Positions 39,301-51,300 of a DNA stretch of 64,000 bases are shown here, piece after piece. This stretch comes from Rana temporaria (Eukaryota > Chordata > Amphibia > Anura > Ranidae): positions 40,895,781 through 40,959,780 of the forward strand of contig NC_053497.1 of assembly GCF_905171775.1 (NCBI RefSeq). Direction: 5' to 3'. The first letter of the stretch is position 1, and each line of letters opens with the position of its first letter. The notes under the pieces are model-generated. The model ran no database searches and had not been told where the DNA came from. It was given only the letters and a program-made list of their open reading frames with translations. Made by a program: the position numbers and the translations under genes.

Positions 39301-40016
39301 GCTATTAAACAGAACGCACGCAGTAATAGCGACTGCGGTCAAATGCGATTTAACAGCACGCACGCAGTGACACCAACTGCCTTTAGTTGCTATTAAACAG
39401 CACGCACGCAGTAATAGCGACTGCGGTCAAATGCGATTTAACAGCACCACGCAGTGACACCAACTGCCTTTAGTTGCTATTAAACAGCACGCACGCAGTA
39501 ATAGCGACTGCGGTCAAATGCGATTTAACAGCACGCACGCAGTGACACCAACTGCCTTTAGTTGCTATTAAACAGCACGCACGCAGTAATAGCGACTGCG
39601 GTCAAATGCGATTTAACAGCACGCACGCAGTGACACCAACTGCCTTTAGTTGCTATTAAACAGCACGCACGCAGTAATAGCGACTGCGTTTCTGTGCAAT
39701 TCAATAGCCCAGTTGCATTAACAGCGACTGCGCTTCTGTGCAAATAAATTGCACACGTGCAGTAACAGGTAATGCGTCTGTGTGTGCAATTAACTAGCAC
39801 ACGTTAAATAACACAGAATAATTATATTTAAAGTAAATCCCTAATGCAGGCAATACAACACGTTAGAGCGCTGCATGTAGAACAATCTCCTGCCTGACAG
39901 ATAATAATAGATAAACTAGCTGAGCTGTACAGTTTATAAATATATTGACAACGCCTAAGGATGTGAATATATTCTCTACAAACTGTACTTTTAACTATAC
40001 TGACTACACTTCCTAC

Positions 40017-40047
<31 letters not shown>

Positions 40048-43000
40048 GGTTAAGACACTGTGTCTCTATCTCTCTATCTCTCTCTGTCTGACTGACTGAT
40101 CTTCTCTAGAACCGCCAACACACTACACTAGGCAGCCGTGCAGGCTGCCTTTTATAGTGGGGGGCGTGTACTAATCCCCCTGAGCCATAATTGGCCAAAG
40201 CCACCCTGGCTTTGGCCAATTATGGCTCTTCGTTTTTTGAGCGCTGTGATTGGCCAAGCATGCGGGACATACAGCATGCTTGGCCAATCATCAGCGCTCA
40301 ACGCCCCAGTGAATTATGGGACGTTTTGCGTCACTCGAATTTGGCGCGAACGACCCGTTTTGTTCGAGTTTCGACGAACGATCGAACGACCGATGTTCGA
40401 GTCGAACATACGTTCGAATCGAACGCGGAGCTCATCCCTACTCTTAACCAATATGGAGCGCAAATAATAATCCGAAATATTTAATGGTAACCCAAGTGAA
40501 GTTTCTGCTTTTAACATATTAGCAATGCTCCTGTTACAGCATTAGCAGTCTGTGGCTGTTCTCACGTAATGCCCGGAGTGGCAGAGGAGAAGAAGAGAGA
40601 TACTAATAAAATATTTTAGGCTAATGATTGCTGAATCTCAGAATATGTCCATTGCTGCTCTTGATTATTCTCTCTAAGTTTATGACCTCAGGGACCCGTA
40701 AATCTTCAGATTCTTTCTGCACTGTATCAATAAATTGCTAAAAATAATCGAGACAAACGAGGAACTGGCAGCTGGAGGAAGAAGGTTCACCCACAGTGGA
40801 AGACATTAAAAGGAATAAAACATTGTGTGAATAACAAGGGGAGATGGACTAATAAGTAATTGAAAACACTGCAGACGCTCTACATAAGGCTTTAGGAAAG
40901 GAAAGTGTGCCCTCTAGTGGCTGGATACAGAAATGATGGCTCAGACAAAATCAGCATTAGCAAAGGATACAGAACCGGCATCATTAATGATCTGTAGTAC
41001 AACAGTGATCGATGTTCGGGGGTGCAGGGTGCCTAGAATTACAGACTCGCATGTCTCTCGAATTAACTGCTCCTGGTTCTTCTCTTGTATTGCTGATTTG
41101 GAAACAACATGAAAAAGTTAGAAAAAGTACATAGTGGAGTCAAACCATGTGATCCTTCTTATTTTCATTACCAGATGAGTCAAAGTGGAACAAACTTGCT
41201 GAGGACTACAAACACTTCCAAACAGAATGTACTCATTTCCACCACAATTACAAAAGGACCCGATTTAAAAAGAGATTTATTTTAAAGGAAATCTATGGTC
41301 ACCGCATACATTTCCATTTTAGAACATCAGCATTGTAATAACAATTTAATTATTTTATTTTTGACAATCCAATATACACCCATCTAATACTGAGTAGTTC
41401 CCAATTTTGTCGCCTAAACAGTTCTGACCCATCAAGGCATTGAATACACTAGACCTATGACTGTAGACTGTGATATCTGGCACCAAGCCATCAGTAGCAG
41501 CTCTTTTACACCATACTTGCATGAAAACGGATGGGAACCGACGGGAGAACCACTTAGATTACACTTGCAGAGACATTCGTTGTCATGCAGGTTTATGTCC
41601 CCTAATCACACCAATGTTGATGTCATGTCCATTTTTCTGTAGAGAAAAGGTATGCACGTGATACCAGTGTTGTGGGGTGAACAGGGCACATAGAGAACAT
41701 CTTTTTTTTGTGCCCTTGCAGAACGTGTGCAGAAAAACTGACGTCTCTGCACCATGGGGTGAACGAGGCTTTAAGGGCATAGTAAAAGGCAATTTTTTTT
41801 TTTAAACTACAAAATGTCATACTCACCTGCTCTGTGCAGTGGTTTTGCACAGAGCAGATCCAATCCTCGTTTCGGGTCCCTCGTCGGCACTTTTGGCTCC
41901 TCCCTCCTGTTGAGTGCCCTCACAGCAGGCAGCTTGCAATGGGGGCACCCGATACCCGATACCAGACAGAAAAGCTTCCTATGTGCCAAAAGTCTGTTCT
42001 AGGACCCGAATTTGCCCAACTTAAAGTGGAACTAAACCCCCAAATCCTTTTCAAGGAATCTGCCATCTTGGACTCTGATTTGTCAGTTATGACACCAGAC
42101 ATTTGATGGTTTGACAGTTTGGTTGAGAGTACATGCAAATGTGACAGTTAGGCCCCATACACACAAATTAGATTTTCTGCAGATTTTTGTTTTGAGATTT
42201 ACCAAAACTATGTAGTGCAAGGGCCAGTCTGAGTGCATACAAATTGAAACTCTTAAGGTTTGACCTCATATTGTATGGTTTTGGTAACTCTGAAGACAAA
42301 AATCTGCAGAAAATCGAATAGTGTGTATGGGGTATTAGCATTCCTGGCATTCTGGAAAAACAACTGGCTTTTGAAACCGTTAAATCAATGGGTTTAGTTC
42401 CACTTTAAATAAAGGTAACAAGACGCATTTTGTGGTGGCAGCTCCTACAGCAAGTAAAACTTTACATCATGGGTGCTTTGCCTCTGGCCCTCCAGCTGTT
42501 GCGGGACTACAAGTCCCATCATGCTTCTGCCTTTGGTAGCAATTCCTATAACTGTCAGCCTTGCAATGCCTGATGGGACTTATAGTTCTGCAACATCTGG
42601 AGGGCCACAGGTTGAGCACATATGCTTTACATGCACCAGTAAAATAGGAATGGTAATATGTACCTCTCCTACGGCACCAATGCTTCTCTGTTCCTGAAAG
42701 TCAACTTAGAATCTGACACTACTATAAGTGTTGAGTTCCTTGGTTCCCTGCAGCCCTCATGGATCCCTCCTGCTGACCTTGACATCACTACATCACTACA
42801 CAGTGGTGGCATGAAGGTCAAGAGGAGAAACTAGTCAGAGCAGTGAGCAACTGAGGAGATCAACATTCCCAGAAGTGTCACTTTTCAGAAGATCTCCATT
42901 GAATGGAATGGTGATGGAAGGCAAGAGAGCTAAGGTTTCCTCACTTTAAGAATAGTAAGGCCAGCCATATACAGTTCGGATCTTGCTGAACCGGCCGAGA

Positions 43001-44973
43001 TTCGAACCGTTGATGGGCAGGTTGAATGAACCAAGTTGATCGATCAACTTGGGCACAACCAGCCTGTCAGATTCTCTTACAATTATCACTAGCGACTCCC
43101 TCCCACCTGGCAGAAGACAATTGCTCAGCAGGAGAGATTCCCCTGTCACCACTGTCTGTGTTGATGGGGAAATTGTGCAAATTCCTTCTTCTACAACCCC
43201 TGGTTGCAGGAAACATATTCGCACCATGTAATGCGAGCCTAAGCAAGACCATAAAAACACTGTACTGTGCCCCCTTGGCCAGCAAATGTACAAAGCTGCC
43301 AACAAGCTGGCAGGATGAACAAGAAACAAACAGATTCCTTCATCCACATTACACATCATGGAGGGACAAATCTTCAGCTGTGTCTATTGTATTTTTAACA
43401 GCTGGCTCAATCACCTGTCAAAATACCCAAACAGCGGCTGCATCTGATTGAATGCAAGTGCTTTTAGGCTGACAATTTTCTGTCCATCTCCTTGGATGTT
43501 TCAATTAAGGGATGTCAAGCGGGAGGCGTCCAACAAAAAATAAAGATACAGGCAAAAAAAATAATAGATATGGTCAGGAAAAATGAGTACTTACCAGGTA
43601 AACCCACCTTGGGTCTAACCATCACCTCGATGGTGGATTTATCATGCAACTCTCTGCTGATTTTAATTTCTACTGGTCCATAGACTCCAGCCAAGACTGA
43701 GGTATCTCCTGTAAAATAAATGAATATGACATTATATGGTATATACCCTCACCAGCCACATCCAGATTGGCCAGTGCCAACGATACAGAACATGGCAAAC
43801 AAAAACCTTTCTATAGTTTCTAATATTTGGCTGGTTAGATCTATAAAATCTATAAATATAACCTACTAACACATGTGACTAATTTTTGGAAGCTGGAGGA
43901 GATAATAAAAAGCTGGGTAGTTGATCCCTTTAACCAGACACACAATAATTTGTCAGTGCTCTGCATGTTTTTTACCGCATTTTGTAATGGAGAGGTGTGA
44001 AATGAGCCTACGAGGAGAGCAGTTGGGGGGTGGAAAAAAAATGTGGCTCAACTGCCCCCCCCCCCCAACTGGTACTGGGGGACATTAGCGCAGAGTACAG
44101 GAGGATAAGTAGAGCATGGTGTAGAGAGGTCAAAGTACAGTTGGATCAAAAGGGCAGAGCGCAATATACATATATGTGGCAGCAGGGCCTGAATAACAAG
44201 TCACTGCATATATGCATTACTGTCTTGTTGTGGGGCACACACAGGAGTCTGGCCTACCGGATCATTTAAAGCACCTGTTCCCTGGCTCATATTAAAGCCC
44301 TGTCAGAGCTTAATTTTAAATTCTTTCCTACCACACTATAGCCAAATGACGGCTACAGCTACAGCACAGTTGGCTAGTTCATATGACATCCTCCCGTGAT
44401 CGTGCTCTGTGATTGCTGTGTAAAGGGCTAATCACAGCAGCCATTTACTACTTGATCATCTGTGTCCAATCACAGCTGATCAAAAGGTAAACACAAGCCA
44501 TTAATCACCAATCCTCTCCTCATGCCGACAGCGTAAAAAGAGAAGAGCCAGTAATTGGCTTGTGCAAAACCTGCACAGATGTCTCTGAAATCGTGGCCGA
44601 AATCGGGACTGAGAAGCAGGAGTGAAGTCGTGTGATTTCAGCTGAACTCGCACAGCTTCATTCCCGCAGCCCAGTGTGAACCTGAGCTTACACTGATAAT
44701 CAGTGTCCTGATTATCAGTGCAGCCCCAACAGTGCCGCCAATCTGTGACCATCAGTGAAGGAGAAAAATTAACTATAATGAAAAACACCTGTTTGTGCTG
44801 CCACCTAATATAAATAATCTTGCAAATGAGGTGAAACAATTGTCAATGTAAAAAAAGAGACAAATAATTCCAAAGAAGAGCACTAATTAATCTACAAATC
44901 TCCTAAATATTAGCATTGTAAAATTATCAACATAAAACACCCATACATAATGAAAAAGGTGTCCACATGGCAT

Positions 44974-45032
<59 letters not shown>

Positions 45033-48000
45033 TCTACTCCAACATATGCAAATCAATATGGTAATACAGTCCAACTTAAAGTGAAGAAAATATACTGAAA
45101 CAAAATCTTTCAAAGGGACGTGTGACAATTCCACTCCCTTAAGAATAAAGCTCACCAGATGCTGTTGCCATTCTTGTGTCTGGCAATTATCGCCTTATTA
45201 GATGTAATTGAATAGCCGCTTATACACGCCAATCTCCATTCAGATCAATAAAGACACTCTCCACATGTGGGGATAGAAATCGAGACAGAGCCTCCAATAG
45301 TGTAAAAATACCTTAAGATAATCGTTTTATTAATCACTTAGGCTGGCTTCACACTGAAGCGTCAGCCGCGGTGACGGTATAGCCGCGCTATTTGTAGCGC
45401 GGCTATACCATCGTGTTTACCGTGATATTCGGGCGCTAGCCGTGAGGTTTTAACCCCCGCTAGCGGCCGAAAAAGGGTTAATACCGCCAGCGTTGTGGCG
45501 GTATTACCGCGGTATTACTGCGCTTTCCCATTGATTTCAATGGGAAGGCGCGGTATAGGAGCGGTGAACACACCGCTCCTATACCGCGGTAAAGATGCGG
45601 CTAGCAGGACTTTTGGAGCGTTCCTGCTAGCGCATCGCTTCAATGTGAAAGCCTTCGGGCTTTCACATTGAAGAGTACAGGGCATGATTTTTCATGCGGT
45701 ATAGCAGCGCTATTTTTAGCGCTGTACCGCATGAAAAACGTCCCAATGTGAAAGGGGCCTTAAGGACCGGGCCTATTTTTCAAACTCGTTGTTTACAAGT
45801 TAAAATATTTTTTTTTTGCTAGAAAATTACTTAGAACCCCCAAACATTATATATATATATATATTTTTTTTCCTAACACCATAGAGAATAATATGGCGGT
45901 CATAAATATAATTTGTCACACTATATTTGCGCAGCGGTCTTACAAGTGCACTTTTTTTCTAATTAAAAAATAAGACAACAGTAAAGTTAGTCCGATTTTT
46001 TTTATATTGTGAAAATGGTACGCCGAGTAAATTGATACCCAACATGTCAGGCTTCAAAGTTGCACCCACTCGTGGAATGGCGTCAAACTTTTAGGGTCCT
46101 TTCACACTAGCGGACCGTTCGTCCGCTCATTACAAGTCCGTTAACAGACTTGTAATGAATCCCTATGGGAACGCGTCCGTTAGCGGATGGAGCATCCACT
46201 AGCGTCCGCGTCAGTCGGGATCCGCTTTTCCCGAACGGAAGAAACCCTATTTTTCTTCCGTTCGGCGGAGCGGAACTGATGCAGAAGGACAGACGGTCCG
46301 TCTGCATCAGGTTCCCCATAGGGCAGAGCGGAGCAGAGACAGGGCGGTCCCTGCACTGTGTGCGGGGACCGCCCTATCCGCTGACAGCTGAGCGGGGATC
46401 CCCGCTGAGCCGACGGAGACACACGGAGCGGACCCAGAAACGGTCCGCTCCGTGTGAAAGAGCCCTTACCCTTAAAAGAGTTGTAAAGAAAAACAAATGT
46501 TCACCTTAATGCAATCTATGCATTAAGGTAAAAAACCATCGGATTAATCGGCCAGTAACATAATGGGGTTACAAAAAACTAAAATTAGCCCTTTAAAGTA
46601 CAAAAAAGAAAATCGCTGCTGTAAATATTACTTTCACTGTCCCACAGTAAAAAAATTAACCCCTGACAGTAGCGATTATTTGCTCTTTTTGCACTTATTT
46701 TGTTTTTTTTAACCCCCATTATGTTACTAAACATCTCAGGCCTGGGTTCACTGCTTTTTGCAGAAACACACTACAGTTCATTTACATGTTTTCCTATGGG
46801 ACACGTTCACATCCATGATTTTTTTTCGGCTGCTGCGTATTTGGAAAGGGCAAGGACTTAACGCAAAACGGTGCTATTTTTTTTTTTTTTATTCAATATA
46901 CTTCAATGGTAGAAGCTGCAGAAAAGAATGTAATGTGTTTTTGAGGCAATTTGTGTTTTGTAATCTGCCCAACAACAAATTGGCCGGAAAAAAAAAAAAA
47001 TGTCAAAATTTTAATATTTTTTTTCTTTTTAATTATTATTATTTATTTTTTTAAAGTGTATTTTGTGCGTGTACTCGAGAGAGGAGCCGGACTGCAGGAG
47101 TTGGGAGTAGGCAGGCCTCCCCCAGAGGCAATCTGCCACCTCTCTCCATGCCCCAGGTGGCAATGGCGGGTGTGAGGGGGTCCTCCCACACAGGCCGCCC
47201 TACCTGCTCCGCTTTGAAGCCCAACGGGGCAGAGGGACTCCCTATAAGGAAGTGAGAGGATCTAGCCCGCTCAACCAGCCCTGTTAGTCCTTCGCCTCTC
47301 TTTTTAGAGACCGCGTGGTCAAAGTGCGTGATGTTAACCCAATTTCGAGTGCGTGTAAGTGTGGTGGTTTTTGTGGGAGGGGGGTGGGCGTACTAAGCGC
47401 AGGCTTACCTCGCATAGCACACCCACCGGGAGCCGGGCTGAGACCACCAAACTCAATTCACATGTAGCCGAGACCGGGATCCGAACCCCTAGCTGCAGAG
47501 GTGAATGGCTTGTCAGCGCAGTGCCAATCGCGTTGAGCCACCGCAGCACCACTTTTTTCTTTTTAAAGCTATTATCCAATTAATTGATTAATCAAAATAA
47601 TAAATCGGCCAACTAATGGTCTATGAAAATAATTATGAGCAGCCCTACATAAAATTACGAGCATCCCTACATAAAATATTGCAGCAATTGCCATTTTATT
47701 CCCTAGGGTCTCTTATATATATTATACTAGCTGAATACCCGGCGTTGCCCGGTCTTCCTATCTTAACCTTTTGGGGAGGAAAATCATAGTAATATAAATA
47801 TACCCATCTTTTATATAAGGGTGTAGGTAAGGGTTAATTTAACTGTCATATATTTTTATTTGGCATATAAGTAATATGTGTACCAGGTATTATTGAAATA
47901 TCTCCAGGCGTACAGAAGTTATGTGGGAACATACATTTCCCATTGATTTGCATGGGACTTTAAACAAAACCCCCGACCCTCACAAATGGGGGTAGTTAAG

Positions 48001-48296
48001 GGATAAATTAACTATCCTATAGTTTAAGTGGACATATAAGTAACATGTGACCAAGTGTTATCGAAATATGTACAGCCGTTTGGAAGTTATGAAGTAACAT
48101 GTATTTCCCATAGAGTTGAATGGGACTTTAAAGAAAAACCCCAACCATGGCAAATGGGGGTGGGTAAGGGTTAAACCACCTATCCTATGTTTGTTGCTGA
48201 CATATAAGTAACATGTGTGCCAAGTTTCATGTTAATATCTTTAGCCGTTTGGACGTGATGCTGGAACATACATACATACACACACACACGTTAAGT

Positions 48297-48360
<64 letters not shown>

Positions 48361-51300
48361 TAGATAGATATAATGTTTGGGGGTTCCACATAATTTTCTA
48401 GCAAAAAATAATGATTTTAACTTAAGAAACAAGTGTCAAAAAAAGATTTGGACTTTAAGTGGTTAAACTTCCTGCATTTACACACAGAAGTTTAATCTAA
48501 GAAGGAAGTTAGTTACAATGTTTCATGTTGTCAAACTTGCACACAGAAGTTTATCACTTTGACCTGAGAAGGAAGCATTAGTTACAATGTTTCCTGTTAA
48601 AAACTTGGCAGACTGCCCGATTTTTTCTTTTGACAGCTGAGTGAGCAGATAAAGTCTCTCCACTTCTTATATGAAAGAATCTGCAAACTCTGCACTGGAG
48701 ATGTCAGGGGGGTTGAATCGAGATCATGATTTTTTAACGATTAATTGCGCAGCTCTACCATAAGGACACTTTTCATTATGTATAGATGTGGGGATGAGCT
48801 CCGGCGTGTTCGCACACTCCATGCGCAGAGCCCGCCAGGAAGTCGGCACGGTGCTGCGCTAATCACAGGCAGTGAGACATTTCCCAATTTTTGCAGCCGA
48901 GCATCGGGACAATGTCTCCCTGCCTGTGATCAACACAGCGCCGACTTCCTGGCGGGCTCTGCGCGTGGAGTGTGCGAACACGCCGAACCTCATCCCTATA
49001 TAGATGTTTTATGTTAATCATTTCACAATACTAGGAGATTTGTAGATTATTGCGCTACTGTGGAATTATTTGTCTCTCATTTTCACAAGAAAAATTACCT
49101 GTTTGCAAAATTTTATAACAAACTATGAAAAACTTTTTGTTTCTTCACAATTTTTCGTTTATTTAGCACAAAATAGAAAAAACACAGAGGCGATTAAATA
49201 CCCCCAAAAGAAAGCTCTATTTGTGTGGAAAAAAGTATAAAAATGTCATCTTGGTACAGTGTTGCATGACCGCGCAATTGTCATTCAAAGTGTGAATGTA
49301 CTGAAAGCCGAAAATTGGCCTGGGCAGGAAGGGGGTAAAAATGCCTAGTAGGCAAGTGGTTACAATACATTCCAGGTGCATCAAAAGAAAAAGTGTTCAA
49401 TATCTTAGGCCTAGATTCACATAGGGCGGCTTTACGTTGTGCGGGCGTAGCGTATCTTATTTACGCTACGCACCCGCTACTTAGAGAGGCAAGTGCTGTA
49501 TTCACAAAGCACTTGCGTCCTAAGTTACGGTAGCGTAAATCGGCCAGCGTAAGCGCGCGAAATTCAAAGTAGGCAGGTCGTGGGCGTGTTGTATTTAAAT
49601 TAAGCGTGACCCCATGTAGATGCATGGCCGAACGAACGGCGCATGCTCAGTATCACGTCGTATTTACGCCCAAAGATATGCCGGCTCAATGCCTGTGATG
49701 TGAACGTAACCTACGCACAGCCACATTCACGTACGGCTTACGTAAACAACATAAAAAGATACGCTTGTTCCGACGTCCATACCTTGCATGGGCTGCGCCA
49801 CCTAGAGACCTGCTTTATCTTTACGCCGGCGTATGTCTTACGTAAACGGCGTAACTAATTGCGATGGGCGTACGTACGTTCATGAATCGGCGTATCTTAC
49901 TCATTTACATATTCGACGCGGAAATCAACGGAAGCGCCACCTAACGGCCAGCGTAAATATGCACCCCAAGATACGACGGCGTAGGAGACTTGCGCCGCTC
50001 GTATCTTGGCAATTCTATGAATCAGGCGCATAGATACGATGGCGGCCATTCGGACGGCGTATCTGGAGAATCTGGGCCTCACAGTTTTTTTAATTCCTAA
50101 AGATGCTGCAGCCCAAGAAAAGCCTGTCCTCTGCCAGCCACTTGTTCTTCGAGTGGAAGCAGTGATCCAGACGCACAGTTCTGCATTCAACTAAGCATAC
50201 GCCACCTGCTCATTGAAAAGCCCTAAAGTTGGCCATTCCCTAATAGAATTTAATTTAAAATATGTTGCTTTGAGGAACATTTATTCAACTTGCTAATGGT
50301 TAGTGGGGTCAAAATCGACATTCATGTTCAAATGTAGTGATGAGAACATTTTAACCGCTTCAGCCCCGGAGGATTTTACCCCCTTCCTGACCAGAGCACT
50401 TTTTACAATTTGGCACTGCGTTGCTTTAACGGACAATTGTGCGTCGTTGTACCCAAACAAAATTTGCGCCCTTTTTTCCCACAAATAGATCTTTCTTTTG
50501 GTGGCATTTGATCACCTCTGCGTTTTTTGATTGTTGCGCTATAAACAAAAGAAAAGCGACAATTTAAAAAAAAAAAAACAATGGGCCAGATTCTCGTAGT
50601 TCGGCGTAATTTTGTGTGGGCGTAACGTATCCTATTTACGTTACGCAACTTAGACGGGCAAGTGCTGTATTCTCAAAGCACTTGCTCCGTAAGTTGCGGT
50701 GGCGTAGCGTAAATAGGCCGGTGTAAGCCCGCCTAATTCAAATTTGGAACAGGGGGGCGTGTTTTATGTAAATAACTTGTGACCCGACCTGATTGACGTG
50801 GATGCGCCGTCCGGGGAATATCCCAGTGTGCATTGCTCCATAGTACGCCGCAAGGACGTATTGGTTTCGACGTGAACGTAAATGATGTCCAGCCCCATTC
50901 ACGAACGACTTACGCAAACGACGTAAAATATTCAAAATTCGACGCGGGAACGACGTCCATACCAGCTATACCAGCCTCTAATAGAGGGGTTGGCAGTGAC
51001 AATTGTACCTCCCCCTCCCTCAAGAATAGTGGCGGGGCAGAGACAGATGACAGGCAGGAAAGAGAGGGGAGACAGATATGTATGATGCAGGGACATAAGC
51101 TGACCACGGTGGTCAGGGCTCAGTAGCCCTGATTTTCGTGGTCAGTAGAGAGAGGGGAATACAGGAAGTGGCAGGTTCAGGGAGGGTTGTTTTTTTTTTA
51201 CAGTTTAGAGGGGGGCAACCAGCACCATGCTGTGTATTTGGCGTTAACCATTAAAGGCCCGCGCTGAAAATCCTTGACGACGTCAATAGACGTTCTCCCC

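Larger units (their letters stand above)
32303..40440 (-). mobile_element. Complete autonomous-type hAT transposon, 8138 bp
   Basis: The element begins TAGGGATGAGC and ends GCTCATCCCTA, perfect 11-bp inverted repeats. Perfect 8-bp target duplications CTCTTAAC lie at 32295-32302 and 40441-40448. Order from the right end: subterminal GTTCG/CGAAC cluster, two CCAAT-containing palindromes, a TATA box, two 88-bp tandem arrays, the 1085-codon transposase gene on minus, 76-bp and 131-bp tandem arrays, and the left GTTCG/CGAAC cluster. It sits in intron 3 of EXOSC5 on the same strand as the gene. Perfect duplications, perfect ends and an open transposase argue for recent insertion; mobility is not shown. 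Confidence 0.95.
45330..46490 (+). mobile_element. TTAA element carrying two nested MITEs
   Basis: It begins TTAATCACTTA, continues after the first insertion as TTAAGGACCGGGCC, and shares GCTAGAAAATTACTTAGAACC and CGTGGAATGGCG with 58366-59260. The second MITE is at 46094-46465. The right end was not found. Confidence 0.65.

Noticed and set aside
38020..39700. CRISPR-like regular repeats
   Set aside because: The 88-bp units are contiguous with no unique spacers, lie inside a eukaryotic hAT transposon, and no Cas gene is present.
47490..47549. Functional tRNA gene
   Set aside because: Only the A and B boxes resemble tRNA. A full cloverleaf with paired acceptor stem was not seen, and the sequence continues as a SINE body.
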